This document shows, piece after piece, positions 11,491 to 20,437 of a stretch of DNA of 64,000 nucleotides. Below the pieces are notes generated by a model. That model did not search any database, had not been told where the DNA came from, and saw only the letters and a program-made list of their open reading frames with translations. Where the stretch lies: the NCBI RefSeq assembly GCF_006912135.1, contig NZ_VIRS01000002.1, positions 124,001 through 188,000 on the forward strand, read 5' to 3'. The DNA comes from Cryptosporangium phraense. Its GTDB lineage: Bacteria; Actinomycetota; Actinomycetes; Mycobacteriales; Cryptosporangiaceae. Made by a program: the position numbers and the translations under genes. Position 1 is the first letter of the stretch; every line of letters starts with the position of its first letter.

Positions 11491-11777
11491 GCGAGGAGAA
11501 CGTGAGCGAGGCCACTTCCGGGATCGCCCGGAACTACCGCAAGACCCGTGAGGGTCTCGTGGTGAGCGACAAGATGGACAAGACGGTCGTCGTCGAGGTC
11601 GAAGACCGCGTCAAGCACCGTCTCTACGGCAAGGTCATCCGTCGGACCAACCGGCTGAAGGCGCACGACGAGCAGAACGACTGCGGCGTCGGCGACCGGG
11701 TCCGGCTGATGGAGACCCGGCCGCTGTCGGCCACGAAGCGGTGGCGCGTCGTCGAAATCCTCGAGCGCGCGAAGTAA
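11487..11777 (+). CDS. rpsQ: 30S ribosomal protein S17
   Basis: S17 is an OB-fold primary 16S rRNA-binding protein. The 96-residue product contains the signature [20 protein letters not shown] and the C-terminal [21 protein letters not shown]. An extra ~15 polar residues precede the core. The ATG overlaps the rpmC TGA (ATGA). It is the last gene of the S10 operon; a strong hairpin follows 9 bp later. Confidence 0.96.
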   Translation: MSEENVSEATSGIARNYRKTREGLVVSDKMDKTVVVEVEDRVKHRLYGKVIRRTNRLKAHDEQNDCGVGDRVRLMETRPLSATKRWRVVEILERAK

Positions 11778-11786
11778 TGCCGCTCC

Positions 11787-11814
11787 GCCGGAAGGTTCGC
11801 GAGAACCTTCCGGC
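11787..11814 (+). terminator. 12-bp hairpin with GCGA tetraloop between rpsQ and rplN
   Basis: Bases 11787-11798 are exactly complementary to 11803-11814 around a GNRA-class GCGA loop. An A/T-rich stretch (acaattgaga) follows. It marks the S10/spc operon border and may act as a partial terminator or an mRNA processing and stability element. Confidence 0.75.
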
Positions 11815-11882
11815 ACAATTGAGAAAGTTCCGTTCCGCCAGGCTCTCAACGAGAGAACCGGCGCGACATCAATGGAGTTGAC

Positions 11883-12251
11883 GTGATCCAGCAGGAGTCG
11901 CGACTGCGTGTCGCCGACAACACTGGGGCCAAGGAGATCCTGTGCATCAGGGTCCTGGGTGGCTCCGGCCGGCGGTACGCGGGTATCGGCGACATCATCG
12001 TGGGCACCGTCAAGGACGCCATCCCCGGCGCGGGCGTGAAGCGCGGTGACGTCGTGAAGGCCGTCGTCGTCCGCACCGTGAAGGAGAAGCGGCGGCCGGA
12101 CGGCTCCTACATCCGTTTCGACGAGAACGCCGCGGTCCTGATCAAGGACGGTGGCGACCCGCGCGGGACCCGTATCTTCGGCCCGGTCGGGCGCGAGCTG
12201 CGCGACAAGCGGTTCATGAAGATCATCTCGCTCGCCCCGGAGGTGCTCTGA
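11883..12251 (+). CDS. rplN: 50S ribosomal protein L14
   Basis: L14 forms intersubunit bridges with 16S rRNA. The 122-residue product begins [20 protein letters not shown] and contains the signature [20 protein letters not shown]. The start is GTG at 11883, the only start consistent with the conserved N-terminus; the ribosome site (gag) is weak. It opens the spc operon after a 105-bp gap. rplX follows 2 bp after the stop. Confidence 0.97.
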   Translation: MIQQESRLRVADNTGAKEILCIRVLGGSGRRYAGIGDIIVGTVKDAIPGAGVKRGDVVKAVVVRTVKEKRRPDGSYIRFDENAAVLIKDGGDPRGTRIFGPVGRELRDKRFMKIISLAPEVL

Positions 12252-12253
12252 CC

Positions 12254-12601
12254 ATGGCGAAGCTCAAGGTGAAAAAGGGCGACACGGTCCTGGTCATCGC
12301 CGGCAAGGACAAGGGCGCCAAGGGCAAGGTGATCCAGTCGTACCCCGACACCCAGCGGGTGCTCGTCGAGGGTGTGAACCGGATCAAGAAGCACACCAAG
12401 GTCTCCACCACGCAGCGCGGCGCCAAGTCGGGCGGGATCGTGACGCAGGAGGCCCCCATCCACGTCAGCAACGTGATGGTCGTCGGCAACGACGGCAAGC
12501 CGACTCGGGTGGGTTACCGGACCGAAGAGGTCACCGGCGACGACGGCCAGGTCTCGCGCAAGCGGATCCGCGTCTCCCGGCGGACCGGTGAGGACATCTG
12601 A
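12254..12601 (+). CDS. rplX: 50S ribosomal protein L24
   Basis: L24 is an assembly-initiating 50S protein near the tunnel exit with a KOW motif. The 115-residue product has [20 protein letters not shown] (KOW) followed by [15 protein letters not shown]. The ATG at 12254 is 2 bp after rplN. Its TGA overlaps the rplE ATG by one base (TGATG). Confidence 0.96.
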   Translation: MAKLKVKKGDTVLVIAGKDKGAKGKVIQSYPDTQRVLVEGVNRIKKHTKVSTTQRGAKSGGIVTQEAPIHVSNVMVVGNDGKPTRVGYRTEEVTGDDGQVSRKRIRVSRRTGEDI

Positions 12602-13170
12602 TGACTGCCCCGGCCACTGAGAAGATCCAGCCGCGGCAGAAGCTGCGGTACCGCGAGGAGATCATCCCCGCGCTGCGTGACCAGTTCAAGTACGCGAACG
12701 TCATGCAGGTTCCCGGCGTCGTCAAGGTCGTCGTGAACATGGGCGTCGGCGACGCCGCTCGCGACTCCAAGCTGATCGACGGCGCGGTCCGCGACCTCAC
12801 CGCGATCACCGGCCAGCGGCCGCAGATCCAGAAGGCCCGGAAGTCCATCGCGCAGTTCAAGCTGCGCGAGGGTCAGCCGATCGGCGCGAAGGTCACCCTG
12901 CGCAACGACCGGATGTGGGAGTTCCTGGACCGCCTGCTGTCGATCGCCCTGCCCCGGATCCGCGACTTCCGCGGCCTCTCCGGCAAGCAGTTCGACGGAC
13001 ACGGCAACTACACGTTCGGCCTGAACGAGCAGTCGATGTTCCACGAGATCGACGTGGACAAGATCGACCGCCCGCGGGGCATGGACATCACGGTCGTGAC
13101 CACTGCGACGACGGACGAGGAGGGTCGGGCGCTGCTCAAGCTCCTCGGCTTTCCGTTCAAGGAGAACTGA
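12601..13170 (+). CDS. rplE: 50S ribosomal protein L5
   Basis: L5 binds 5S rRNA in the central protuberance and contacts P-site tRNA. The 189-residue product contains the segments [38 protein letters not shown] and [18 protein letters not shown]. The ATG overlaps the rplX stop. The length is normal for Actinomycetota, and rpsN follows 2 bp later. Confidence 0.97.
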   Translation: MTAPATEKIQPRQKLRYREEIIPALRDQFKYANVMQVPGVVKVVVNMGVGDAARDSKLIDGAVRDLTAITGQRPQIQKARKSIAQFKLREGQPIGAKVTLRNDRMWEFLDRLLSIALPRIRDFRGLSGKQFDGHGNYTFGLNEQSMFHEIDVDKIDRPRGMDITVVTTATTDEEGRALLKLLGFPFKEN

Positions 13171-13172
13171 GC

Positions 13173-13358
13173 ATGGCGAAGAAGGCCCTGATCCAGAAGG
13201 CGTCGGGCAAGCAGAAGTTCAAGGTGCGCGCCTACACTCGCTGCCAGCGTTGTGGTCGTCCGCGCGCCGTGTACCGGTCGTTCGGCCTGTGCCGTATCTG
13301 CGTCCGTGAGATGGCGCACCGCGGCGAGCTTCCCGGAGTCACCAAGTCCTCGTGGTGA
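13173..13358 (+). CDS. rpsN: 30S ribosomal protein S14, zinc-binding type
   Basis: S14 helps assemble the 30S head. The ATG at 13173 gives a 61-residue short-type (Z) S14. Cys24, Cys27, Cys40 and Cys43 (CQRC...CRIC) form a zinc ribbon. The longer reading frame seen upstream belongs to L5 sequence and is not used. In many actinobacteria a zinc-free paralogue elsewhere replaces this form under zinc limitation; none is visible here. A small hairpin (13383-13388 with 13395-13400) lies between it and rpsH. Confidence 0.96.
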   Translation: MAKKALIQKASGKQKFKVRAYTRCQRCGRPRAVYRSFGLCRICVREMAHRGELPGVTKSSW

Positions 13359-13450
13359 CTCGAGTCGCCACGCTCGTACTAAGGACCTGATCCCAGGTCC
13401 GCTGCTTCGCCGAAGGCCTTTGGGAACCGCGGCGAGAAAGGCATGAACCC

Positions 13451-13855
13451 ATGACGATGACCGACCCGATCGCAGACATGCTCACGCGTCTGCGCAACGC
13501 CAATTCGGCGTACCACGATCGTGTGTCGATGCCGCACTCGAAGCTCAAGGCCCACGTCGCCGAGATCCTCCAGCAGGAGGGCTACATCGCCGGCTGGACG
13601 GTGGCCGACTCCGAGACGGGTGTGGGCAAGGTCCTGTCCGTGGACCTGAAGTACGGCCCGAACCGGGAGCGGAGCATCGCCGGCCTGCGGCGTGTCTCGA
13701 AGCCGGGCCTGCGGGTCTACGCGAAGTCCAACAGCTTGCCCCGCGTGCTGGGCGGCCTCGGCGTGGCGATCATCTCCACGTCGTCCGGGCTGCTCACCGA
13801 CCGGCAGGCCACGAAGCGCGGAGTGGGCGGGGAAGTCCTCGCCTACGTCTGGTAG
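13451..13855 (+). CDS. rpsH: 30S ribosomal protein S8
   Basis: S8 binds the central 16S domain and in E. coli also represses the spc operon. The 134-residue product begins [20 protein letters not shown] and ends with the conserved [13 protein letters not shown]...GEVLAYVW. An ATG two codons further in (13457) is an alternative start. The gap of 92 bp after rpsN holds only a short hairpin. rplF follows after 8 bp. Confidence 0.97.
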   Translation: MTMTDPIADMLTRLRNANSAYHDRVSMPHSKLKAHVAEILQQEGYIAGWTVADSETGVGKVLSVDLKYGPNRERSIAGLRRVSKPGLRVYAKSNSLPRVLGGLGVAIISTSSGLLTDRQATKRGVGGEVLAYVW

Positions 13856-13863
13856 GGGAGAGC

Positions 13864-14403
13864 ATGTCACGCATCGGTAAGCTGCCGATCCCGGTGCCCT
13901 CCGGCGTCGACGTCTCGATCGACGGGGCGAACGTCACCGTGAAGGGCCCGAAGGGCACCCTTTCCCACCAGGTCGTCGAGCCGATCACGATCGGGCGCGG
14001 GGACGACGGGACGATCGAGGTCTCGCGTCCGAACGAGGAGCGTCGGTCCAAGGAGCGGCACGGGCTGACCCGGACGCTGGTGGCCAACATGATCACCGGC
14101 GTCACCACCGGGTACAGCAAGACCCTGGAGATCCAGGGCACCGGTTACCGCGTCCAGGCCAAGGGCTCGGACCTCGAGTTCGCGCTCGGGTTCAGCCACC
14201 CGGTCACCGTCCGGCCGCCGGAGGGCATCACCTTCCGGGTCGAGAAGCCGACCACGTTCGTGGTCGAGGGCATCGACAAGCAGCTGGTCGGCGAGGTCGC
14301 CGCCAACATCCGCAAGATTCGTCCGCCGGAGCCCTACAAGGGCAAGGGCGTCCGTTACCAGGGCGAGAACGTCCGGCGTAAGGCCGGAAAGGCAGGTAAG
14401 TGA
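13864..14403 (+). CDS. rplF: 50S ribosomal protein L6
   Basis: L6 lies near the factor-binding site and contacts the sarcin-ricin loop. The 179-residue product starts [15 protein letters not shown] and has two copies of the L6 fold; the second carries [20 protein letters not shown]. The ATG at 13864 follows a GGGGAGAG ribosome site. The TGA overlaps the rplR ATG (TGATG). Confidence 0.97.
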   Translation: MSRIGKLPIPVPSGVDVSIDGANVTVKGPKGTLSHQVVEPITIGRGDDGTIEVSRPNEERRSKERHGLTRTLVANMITGVTTGYSKTLEIQGTGYRVQAKGSDLEFALGFSHPVTVRPPEGITFRVEKPTTFVVEGIDKQLVGEVAANIRKIRPPEPYKGKGVRYQGENVRRKAGKAGK

Positions 14404-14798
14404 TGGGTGCCAATCTGCTGCACCGCAAGTCCGGGGCCGGCGTCTCCGCCGTCCGCCGGGTGGGCAAGGCGCGCCGTCACTTCCGCCTGCGGAAGAAGGT
14501 CGCCGGCACCGAGGCGCGCCCGCGTCTCGTCGTGACCCGGTCGACCCGGCACATCTACGCCCAGGTCATCGACGACACGGTCGGCCGCACGCTGGCCTCC
14601 GCGTCGACGCTCGACACCTCGATCCGGGGTGGCGACGGCGACAAGTCGGCGCAGGCCCAGGCCGTCGGCCGTCTGGTCGCCGAGCGGGCCAAGGCCGCCG
14701 GGATCGACGCGGTCGTCTTCGACCGGGGCGGCAACAAGTACCACGGGCGGATCGCGGCTCTGGCCGACGCCGCTCGCGAAGGTGGGCTGGAGTTCTGA
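14403..14798 (+). CDS. rplR: 50S ribosomal protein L18
   Basis: L18 binds 5S rRNA with L5. From ATG 14403 the product has 131 residues; a GTG one codon earlier (14400) is also possible. The family features are [25 protein letters not shown] and the C-terminal [26 protein letters not shown]. The stop overlaps the ATG of a 13-codon ORF that leads into rpsE, an unusual junction. Confidence 0.96.
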   Translation: MGANLLHRKSGAGVSAVRRVGKARRHFRLRKKVAGTEARPRLVVTRSTRHIYAQVIDDTVGRTLASASTLDTSIRGGDGDKSAQAQAVGRLVAERAKAAGIDAVVFDRGGNKYHGRIAALADAAREGGLEF

Positions 14799-14839
14799 TG
14801 GCTACCAGCTCTGAGAAGACCAACGAGGGGAACGTCTGA
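14798..14839 (+). CDS. 13-codon mini-ORF bridging rplR and rpsE
   Basis: An ORF of 13 sense codons ([13 protein letters not shown]) starts at ATG 14798, sharing its A with the rplR TGA, and ends at TGA 14837-14839, whose A is the first base of the rpsE ATG. Both junctions are thus TGATG. The peptide has no recognisable family. The likely role is to carry ribosomes across the 40-nt gap by reinitiation, but it could also be chance or a remnant of a former S5 N-terminus. Too short for codon statistics. Confidence 0.4.
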   Translation: MATSSEKTNEGNV

Positions 14840-15435
14840 TGCCTGGTCAGCAGCGCCGAGGCGGTGGAGGCGGTGAGCGCCGTGACCGTCGCGACGGCGG
14901 GCGGGGCGGTCAGGCCCCGGAGAAGTCGCCGCACATCGAGCGCGTAGTCGCGATCAACCGTGTGGCGAAGGTCGTCAAGGGTGGTCGTCGCTTCAGCTTC
15001 ACCGCGCTGGTCGTGGTGGGCGACGGTGACGGCACCGTGGGCGTCGGCTACGGCAAGGCGAAGGAGGTGCCGGCCGCCATCGCGAAGGGTGTCGAGGAGG
15101 CCAAGAAGCACTTCTTCAAGGTGCCGCGGATCGGCTCCACCATCGCGCACCCCGTGCAGGGCGAGGACGCCGCAGGCGTCGTCCTGCTGAAGCCCGCCAG
15201 CCCCGGTACCGGCGTCATCGCCGGTGGCCCGGTGCGCGCGGTGCTGGAGTGCGCCGGTATCCACGACATCCTGAGCAAGAGCCTCGGTTCGTCGAACGCG
15301 ATCAACATCGTGCACGCCACGATCGCGGCGCTGAAGATGATCGAGCGCCCGGAGGCCATCGCGGCTCGCCGCGGCCTCCCGCTCGAGGACGTCGCTCCCG
15401 CAGCTCTGCTGCGGGCGCGAGCCGGAGGAGAGTGA
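14839..15435 (+). CDS. rpsE: 30S ribosomal protein S5
   Basis: S5 lies at the back of the decoding region and the mRNA entry, and affects accuracy. The 198-residue product has a Gly/Arg-rich N-terminal extension (about 30 residues), then the double-stranded RNA-binding-like domain with [20 protein letters not shown] and [12 protein letters not shown], then the C-terminal domain ([15 protein letters not shown]). The ATG at 14839 overlaps the stop of the mini-ORF. rpmD follows after 1 bp. Confidence 0.97.
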   Translation: MPGQQRRGGGGGERRDRRDGGRGGQAPEKSPHIERVVAINRVAKVVKGGRRFSFTALVVVGDGDGTVGVGYGKAKEVPAAIAKGVEEAKKHFFKVPRIGSTIAHPVQGEDAAGVVLLKPASPGTGVIAGGPVRAVLECAGIHDILSKSLGSSNAINIVHATIAALKMIERPEAIAARRGLPLEDVAPAALLRARAGGE

Positions 15436-15436
15436 C

Positions 15437-15619
15437 GTGGCTCGTCTCAAGGTCACCCAGATCCGGTCGACGATCGGCACCAAGCAGAACCACCGCAACA
15501 CGCTGCGGTCGCTCGGCTTGAAGCGGATCAACGACGTCGTCGTGAAGGAAGACCGCCCCGAGATGCGCGGCATGGTGCAGACCGTGCGGCACCTCGTGAC
15601 GGTCGAGGAGGTCGAGTAA
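15437..15619 (+). CDS. rpmD: 50S ribosomal protein L30
   Basis: L30 is a small 50S protein. The 60-residue product ([20 protein letters not shown]...) has the typical pattern with [10 protein letters not shown] and a C-terminal [14 protein letters not shown]. The start is GTG at 15437, 1 bp after rpsE, with the GGAGGAG site inside the end of rpsE. rplO follows 4 bp later. Confidence 0.96.
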   Translation: MARLKVTQIRSTIGTKQNHRNTLRSLGLKRINDVVVKEDRPEMRGMVQTVRHLVTVEEVE

Positions 15620-15623
15620 CGCC

Positions 15624-16073
15624 ATGGCCCTCAAGGTCCATCACCTGAAGCCGGCCCCTGGCGCTCACACCCCCAAGACCCGCGTGGGTCGTGGTGAGGG
15701 CTCCAAGGGTAAGACGGCCGGTCGCGGTACCAAGGGAACCAAGGCCCGCTACCAGGTTCCGGCTCGCTTCGAGGGTGGGCAGATGCCCATCCACATGCGA
15801 CTGCCGAAGCTCAAGGGCTTCAAGAACCGGTTCCGGGTCGAGTACCAGGTCGTCAACCTGGAGCGTCTCGCGCAGCTGTTCCCGGACGGCGGCGAGATCG
15901 GTCCGGAGGAGCTGGCCCTGGCCGGCGCCGTGCGGCCGGGTCACCTGGTGAAGATCCTCGGCGACGGGGACCTCAACGGGGTGAAGCTCACCGCGACCGC
16001 GCACAAGTTCTCGGCTTCGGCCAAGGAGAAGATCGAGGCCGCCGGCGGTTCGGCGACCCCGATCGAGCAGTAG
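15624..16073 (+). CDS. rplO: 50S ribosomal protein L15
   Basis: L15 is a late-assembly 50S protein. The 149-residue product begins [20 protein letters not shown] and has the Gly-rich segment [21 protein letters not shown] and a C-terminal [17 protein letters not shown]. The ATG is at 15624. It ends this part of the spc operon; a hairpin and a 236-bp gap separate it from secY. Confidence 0.97.
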   Translation: MALKVHHLKPAPGAHTPKTRVGRGEGSKGKTAGRGTKGTKARYQVPARFEGGQMPIHMRLPKLKGFKNRFRVEYQVVNLERLAQLFPDGGEIGPEELALAGAVRPGHLVKILGDGDLNGVKLTATAHKFSASAKEKIEAAGGSATPIEQ

Positions 16074-16086
16074 TACGACAGCTGAG

Positions 16087-16115
16087 CCGGCCCGGGCGGA
16101 ACTCGCCCGGGCCGG
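16087..16115 (+). terminator. 12-bp hairpin after rplO
   Basis: Bases 16087-16098 are exactly complementary to 16104-16115, with a 5-nt loop (gaact). It lies 13 bp after the rplO stop and supports a transcript end, or attenuation, before secY. Confidence 0.8.
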
Positions 16116-16170
16116 AGTCCGTTGGTCATCTCAGCGCGCTCTCAGGGTGGGCCATCGGTGACCGGCTGGC

Positions 16171-16179
16171 TGTTAGAGT
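16171..16179 (+). promoter_or_regulatory. Candidate secY promoter (extended -10)
   Basis: TAGAGT at 16174-16179 matches the actinobacterial -10 consensus and is preceded by TGT, an extended -10 (TGN). No good -35 is visible. It would start a transcript near 16186 with a leader of about 125 nt before secY. Confidence 0.4.
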
Positions 16180-16309
16180 CGCACCACAGGCCCGCGCCTG
16201 ACGGCGGAGCGGGCTGCCCCGACCACACTGGGCCGATGAGGTTTCCTCGGCCTGACCGATCAGCGGGCCACGACTGCATCGACAGCGGGGTCCGTGCGCA
16301 GGAGGACTT

Positions 16310-17641
16310 GTGCTCGCCGCCTTCGGTAGGGCGTTTCGTACGCCCGACCTGCGCAAGAAGATCTTCTTCACGCTGTTCATCATCGCGATCTACCGTGTCG
16401 GCGCCACGCTGCCGTCGCCGGGCGTCTCCGTCACGAACATCAACGCCTGCATCGACCAGCTGAACACCGGTGGCGGCAGCGACGTGCTGACGCTGCTGAA
16501 CCTGTTCAGCGGTGGAGCGCTGCTGCAGCTCTCGGTGTTCGCGCTCGGCATCATGCCGTACATCACCGCCAGCATCATCCTGCAGCTGCTCGTCGTGGTC
16601 ATTCCGCGGCTGGAGCAGCTCCGCAAGGAAGGCCAGGCGGGGCAGGCCAAGATCACGCAGTACACGCGTTATCTGACGATCGGCTTGGCGATCCTGCAGT
16701 CGACCGGCTACATCGCGCTGGCCCGCAGCGGCAACCTCTTCCAGGGCTGCTCGCTCTCGGTGATCCCGAGCAACACCGCCCAGCCCGAGTGGCTGACGCT
16801 CACCACGCTGGTGCTGACGATGACCGCGGGTACCGCCGTCGTCATGTGGCTCGGCGAGCTGATCACCGACCGCGGTGTCGGCAACGGCATGTCGGTCCTG
16901 ATCTTCACCTCGATCGCCGCCCGCATCCCCTACGAGGGCCAGAACATCCTCGAGACCAAGGGTGGGCTCGTCTTCGGCATCGTGCTCGCGGTCGTCCTGG
17001 TCGTCATCGGCCTGGTCGTCTTCATCGAGCAGGCGCAGCGACGGATCCCGGTCCAGTACGCGAAGCGGATGATCGGCCGGCGGATGTACGGCGGAACCTC
17101 GACCTACATCCCGCTGAAGGTCAACCAGGCCGGCGTCATCCCGGTGATCTTCGCCTCATCGCTGCTCTACCTTCCCCAGCTGTTCAGTCAGCTCGGGGAC
17201 CCGAACAACCCCGGTTCGGTGCAGAAGTTCGTCGACAAGTGGATCACCCCGGCCGATTCCTGGGTGCACATCGTGCTGTATTTCGCCTTGATCGTCTTCT
17301 TCACGTACTTCTACGTGGCGATCACGTTCAACCCGACCGAGGTCGCGGACAACATGCGGAAGTACGGCGGGTTCGTGCCCGGCATCCGGCCCGGTCGGCC
17401 GACGGCGGAGTACCTCGGCTACATTCTCAGCAGGATCACTCTTCCGGGGTCGATCTACCTGGGTATCATCGCGGTTCTTCCGAACTTGTTCATCTCACTA
17501 CTCGATAACGGCGGCAACAGCACTCAGAACTTCCCCTTCGGGGGTACGGCGGTACTGATCATCGTCGGTGTCGGTCTCGAGACCGTTAAACAGATCGAGA
17601 GCCAGCTCATGCAGCGCAACTACGAAGGTTTCCTCCGCTAG
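16310..17641 (+). CDS. secY: Preprotein translocase subunit SecY
   Basis: SecY is the channel of the Sec translocon in the plasma membrane. The 443-residue product has the expected ten hydrophobic segments, the [20 protein letters not shown] region of TM2, and the cytoplasmic [11 protein letters not shown] loop. The start is GTG at 16310, five bases after a strong GGAGG site (16301-16305). Its TAG shares its last base with the GTG of adk. The two genes are commonly adjacent in actinobacteria. Confidence 0.97.
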   Translation: MLAAFGRAFRTPDLRKKIFFTLFIIAIYRVGATLPSPGVSVTNINACIDQLNTGGGSDVLTLLNLFSGGALLQLSVFALGIMPYITASIILQLLVVVIPRLEQLRKEGQAGQAKITQYTRYLTIGLAILQSTGYIALARSGNLFQGCSLSVIPSNTAQPEWLTLTTLVLTMTAGTAVVMWLGELITDRGVGNGMSVLIFTSIAARIPYEGQNILETKGGLVFGIVLAVVLVVIGLVVFIEQAQRRIPVQYAKRMIGRRMYGGTSTYIPLKVNQAGVIPVIFASSLLYLPQLFSQLGDPNNPGSVQKFVDKWITPADSWVHIVLYFALIVFFTYFYVAITFNPTEVADNMRKYGGFVPGIRPGRPTAEYLGYILSRITLPGSIYLGIIAVLPNLFISLLDNGGNSTQNFPFGGTAVLIIVGVGLETVKQIESQLMQRNYEGFLR

Positions 17642-18291
17642 TGCGGCTGGTACTGGTCGGCCCCCCGGGTGCGGGCAAGGGGACTCAGGCCGAGTTCATC
17701 GCAGCTCACCTTGCCGCGCCCAAGATCTCCACGGGCGATCTGTTTCGATTCAACGTGGGTCAGGGCACGCCGCTCGGCATCGAGGCGAAGAAGTACATGG
17801 ACTCCGGCCAGCTCGTGCCGGACGAGATCACGATCAACATGGTGCGCCAGCGGCTCGCCGAGCAGGACGCGGTCGACGGGTTCCTGCTCGACGGGTTCCC
17901 GCGGAACGTCCCGCAGGCCGAGGTGCTCGACGACATGCTGAAGGAGCTCGGCGTCAAGATCGACGTCGTGCTCGAACTGGTGGTCGAGGACGACGAGGTG
18001 ATCCGGCGGCTCTCCGGGCGTCGTACCTGCCGGGGCTGCGGCAAGATCTGGCACGTCGAGTTCGATCCGACCACCGTCGAGGGTGTCTGCGACCGCTGCG
18101 ACGGCCAGTTGTTCCAGCGCGACGACGACAAGCCCGAGACGATCGCCAAGCGGCTCGAGGTCTACCACGAGCAGACCGAGCCCCTGGTCGACTTCTACAG
18201 CGCCCAGGGCAAGCTCGTCGGCATCGACGCGACCGGCCCGGTGGAAGACGTCACCGACCGCGCCATCGACGCGCTGGGACCGTTCGAGTAG
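17641..18291 (+). CDS. adk: Adenylate kinase (zinc-LID type)
   Basis: Adk catalyses ATP + AMP = 2 ADP in the cytoplasm. The 216-residue product has the P-loop GPPGAGKGT (7-15), the AMP-binding segment STGDLFR and DGFPRN. Its LID domain is the long form with four cysteines (C130, C133, C150, C153) expected to bind zinc. The start is GTG at 17641, overlapping the secY stop by one base. A hairpin terminator follows 9 bp after the stop. Confidence 0.97.
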   Translation: MRLVLVGPPGAGKGTQAEFIAAHLAAPKISTGDLFRFNVGQGTPLGIEAKKYMDSGQLVPDEITINMVRQRLAEQDAVDGFLLDGFPRNVPQAEVLDDMLKELGVKIDVVLELVVEDDEVIRRLSGRRTCRGCGKIWHVEFDPTTVEGVCDRCDGQLFQRDDDKPETIAKRLEVYHEQTEPLVDFYSAQGKLVGIDATGPVEDVTDRAIDALGPFE

Positions 18292-18300
18292 CCACAAGAC

Positions 18301-18328
18301 GAAGGGCCGGGCGAAAGCCCGGCCCTTC
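18301..18328 (+). terminator. 12-bp hairpin with GAAA tetraloop after adk
   Basis: Bases 18301-18312 are exactly complementary to 18317-18328 around a GAAA loop, followed by tacct. It separates secY-adk from map. Confidence 0.85.
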
Positions 18329-18388
18329 TACCTGTCTCCACCCCACACGATCTGGGGTGGCCCGTCGGCCGGGTGTCCAAACACCAAG

Positions 18389-18394
18389 TACTGT
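18389..18394 (+). promoter_or_regulatory. -10 box of map, predicted leaderless start
   Basis: TACTGT at 18389-18394 lies 6 nt before the GTG of map (18401). There is no ribosome site in between, so the mRNA probably begins at the start codon. The same spacing occurs at several other genes in this window. Confidence 0.5.
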
Positions 18395-18400
18395 CGGAAT

Positions 18401-19222
18401 GTGTTCAGGACGCAGGAAATCCAGCTCAAGTCACCCGCCGACATCCTGTTGATGCGCGAAGCCGGCCTGGTGGTCGGGACGACGCTGGAACGCCTGCGCG
18501 CCGCGGTCGAGCCGGGCATCTCTACGGGTGAGCTGGACGCGATCGCCGAGGAGTCGATCCGGTCGATGGGCGGCATCCCCTCGTTCAAGGGCTACCACGG
18601 CTTCCCGGCGTCGATCTGCGCGTCGGTGAACGACCAGGTCGTCCACGGCATCCCCAGCAAGGGGCAGGTGCTGCAAGACGGCGACCTGATCTCGATCGAC
18701 TGCGGGGCGATCGTCGACGGCTGGCACGGCGACTCGGCGATCACGGTTCCGGTGGGCACCGGCCGTCCGGAAGACCTGAAGATGGCCGAGGTCTGCGCGG
18801 ACGCGATGTGGGCGGGCTTCGCCGCCGCCAAGGTCGGCGGACGCCTCACCGACATCAGCTACGCGGTCGAGCAGGCCGTGCGGGCCGGCGGGAAGTACGG
18901 GATCGTCAAGCACTACGGCGGCCACGGCATCGGCACCGAGATGCACCAGGACCCGCACGTGCTCAACTACGGCAAGCCGGGCCGCGGACCGAAGCTGCGG
19001 GTGGGCATGGCGCTGGCGATCGAGCCGATGATCACGATGGCCGACCCCGACACGGTCGAGCTCGAGGACGGCTGGACGGTCGTGACCGTCGACGGGTCCC
19101 GGGCCGCGCACACCGAACACACGTTCGTGCTCACCGAGGACGGCCCGTGGGTGCTCACCGCGCTCGACGGGGGTGTCGGCCGGCTGGGTGACGCGGTCAC
19201 GAGGCAGCAGTCGCGCGCCTGA
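18401..19222 (+). CDS. map: Methionine aminopeptidase, type I
   Basis: Map removes the N-terminal Met from nascent proteins using two metal ions. From GTG 18401 the product has 273 residues (VFRTQEIQLKSPADI...). All five metal ligands are visible: D100, D111, H175, E208 and E239, within IDCGAIVDGWHGD, GGHGIG, IEPMIT and TEHTF. The frame is open far upstream through adk and the terminator, but homology starts here, and the -10 box 6 nt before GTG supports a leaderless start. The gene follows adk, as in most actinobacteria. Confidence 0.93.
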   Translation: MFRTQEIQLKSPADILLMREAGLVVGTTLERLRAAVEPGISTGELDAIAEESIRSMGGIPSFKGYHGFPASICASVNDQVVHGIPSKGQVLQDGDLISIDCGAIVDGWHGDSAITVPVGTGRPEDLKMAEVCADAMWAGFAAAKVGGRLTDISYAVEQAVRAGGKYGIVKHYGGHGIGTEMHQDPHVLNYGKPGRGPKLRVGMALAIEPMITMADPDTVELEDGWTVVTVDGSRAAHTEHTFVLTEDGPWVLTALDGGVGRLGDAVTRQQSRA

Positions 19223-19236
19223 GAGACACTGGATCC

Positions 19237-19713
19237 ATGGCGTCGCCGGAACCCCCAGAGCCTGGAACGTCCCCGCCTCCGAAGCCCCCCGCCGCCGACG
19301 TGACGCCCGCGATCCGCGTCGGGGACGCCGAGCGGCAGGCTGTCGTCGCCCGGCTGCAGCGGGCACTCGACGAGGGCCGGCTGGACCTGCACGAGTTCGA
19401 CGAGCGGGCCGCGGTCGCCTACGCCGCCCGAACCGAGGCCGACCTGGTGCCGCTGACCGCCGACCTCCCGGCGCAGCCGGGCAACACGCCGCGACCGCCG
19501 GTCGCCGGGAGTGCCGTCGCCGAGCCGGTGAAGAGGCCCGGCCGGCTGTCCGGCTCCGAGAGCAGCTGGCTGCGGATCGCGATCATCCTCACCGTGATCT
19601 GGCTGGTCACCAGCGTGGCCCGGGGGCACGTCACGTTCTTCTGGCCGATCTTCCCGATCGGTATCTGGGGCGCCGTGCTGCTCGCGAACCGGCTGACCGG
19701 CAGGCGCGACTAG
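19237..19713 (+). CDS. DUF1707 / 2TM membrane protein
   Basis: The 158-residue product has a Pro-rich start, then a DUF1707 (SHOCT-like) domain at about residues 24-75 with the pattern IRVGDAERQAVVARLQRALDEGRLDLHEFDER. After a linker come two hydrophobic segments (about 110-127 and 130-150) of the 2TM type. The ATG at 19237 is 14 bp after map. Proteins of this kind are common in actinobacteria and their role is unknown. Its place between map and infA is not part of the usual ribosomal cluster. Confidence 0.85.
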   Translation: MASPEPPEPGTSPPPKPPAADVTPAIRVGDAERQAVVARLQRALDEGRLDLHEFDERAAVAYAARTEADLVPLTADLPAQPGNTPRPPVAGSAVAEPVKRPGRLSGSESSWLRIAIILTVIWLVTSVARGHVTFFWPIFPIGIWGAVLLANRLTGRRD

Positions 19714-19719
19714 GCCGGT

Positions 19720-19749
19720 TTGGCGGGTCAGCCGCTGACAACGTAGACT
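19720..19749 (+). promoter_or_regulatory. Candidate infA promoter
   Basis: TTGGCG (19720-19725) and TAGACT (19744-19749) are separated by 18 bp. This would start transcription near 19756, giving a leader of about 125 nt before infA. Motif evidence only. Confidence 0.45.
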
Positions 19750-19879
19750 TCATTGCTGGCGCGTTGCGTCTGTTCTCTCGGCATGTCTGTCGAGGGACGC
19801 GGCTGAAGATACGACACGCCTCACCGAGTTTTACCGCCGGTGCCTCCGGGCCCGGAACGACGTCACGATTGCGGAGGAC

Positions 19880-20101
19880 ATGCCCAAGAAAGACGGGGCC
19901 ATCGAAATCGAAGGCCGAGTGGTCGAAGCGCTGCCGAACGCGATGTTCCGCGTGGAGCTGCAGAACGGGCACCTGGTCCTGGCTCACATCTCCGGGAAGA
20001 TGCGGCAGCACTACATCCGCATCCTGCCCGAGGACCGGGTCGTCGTGGAGCTTTCGCCCTACGACTTGTCCCGTGGGCGCATCGTCTACCGCTACAAGTA
20101 A
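19880..20101 (+). CDS. infA: Translation initiation factor IF-1
   Basis: IF-1 blocks the A site of the 30S subunit during initiation. The 73-residue product is a complete OB-fold protein: [35 protein letters not shown] and [12 protein letters not shown]. The ATG at 19880 follows GGAGG very closely (2 nt). It starts the infA-rpmJ-rpsM-rpsK-rpsD-rpoA-rplQ cluster. The length is the family norm. Confidence 0.97.
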   Translation: MPKKDGAIEIEGRVVEALPNAMFRVELQNGHLVLAHISGKMRQHYIRILPEDRVVVELSPYDLSRGRIVYRYK

Positions 20102-20157
20102 CTGACTGCTCGCTGGCTCCACGGCTGGCGGCGTTTTCTAGGAGATGGCGAACAGCC

Positions 20158-20271
20158 GTGAAGGTCAACCCGAGCGTCAAGCCGATCTGTGACAAGTGCA
20201 AGGTGATCCGCCGTCACGGCCGGGTCATGGTGATCTGCGAGAACCTGCGCCACAAGCAGCGCCAGGGCTAA
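20158..20271 (+). CDS. rpmJ: 50S ribosomal protein L36, zinc-binding type
   Basis: L36 is the smallest 50S protein. The GTG at 20158 gives the standard 37 residues ([19 protein letters not shown]...). Cys11, Cys14, Cys27 and His32 form a zinc site. The longer open frame upstream is not L36. A GGAG lies 13 nt before the start. The 166-bp gap to rpsM holds two hairpins. Confidence 0.96.
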   Translation: MKVNPSVKPICDKCKVIRRHGRVMVICENLRHKQRQG

Positions 20272-20437
20272 TCGCACTGTCGCCCTCTCCTCAGGGCAGT
20301 GCACCGCAGGGAACCAACACAAAAGCGTTCGAGGCGCGGGTGACCGCGTCCCACCCCCGGTCGGAGGCCGGGGCCCGTCTGGGCAGACGGGAACTCGAAT
20401 CGCTCAGACCTCCGCAGACGAAGGAGTACGCCCACCC
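20272..20437 (+). promoter_or_regulatory. rpmJ-rpsM intergenic leader with hairpins
   Basis: The region has a bulged hairpin (20274-20286 with 20293-20302) and a 7-bp hairpin (20374-20380 with 20385-20391). In other bacteria S4 controls the alpha operon by binding the rpsM leader. A comparable role here is inference; no pseudoknot was established by eye. Confidence 0.35.
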
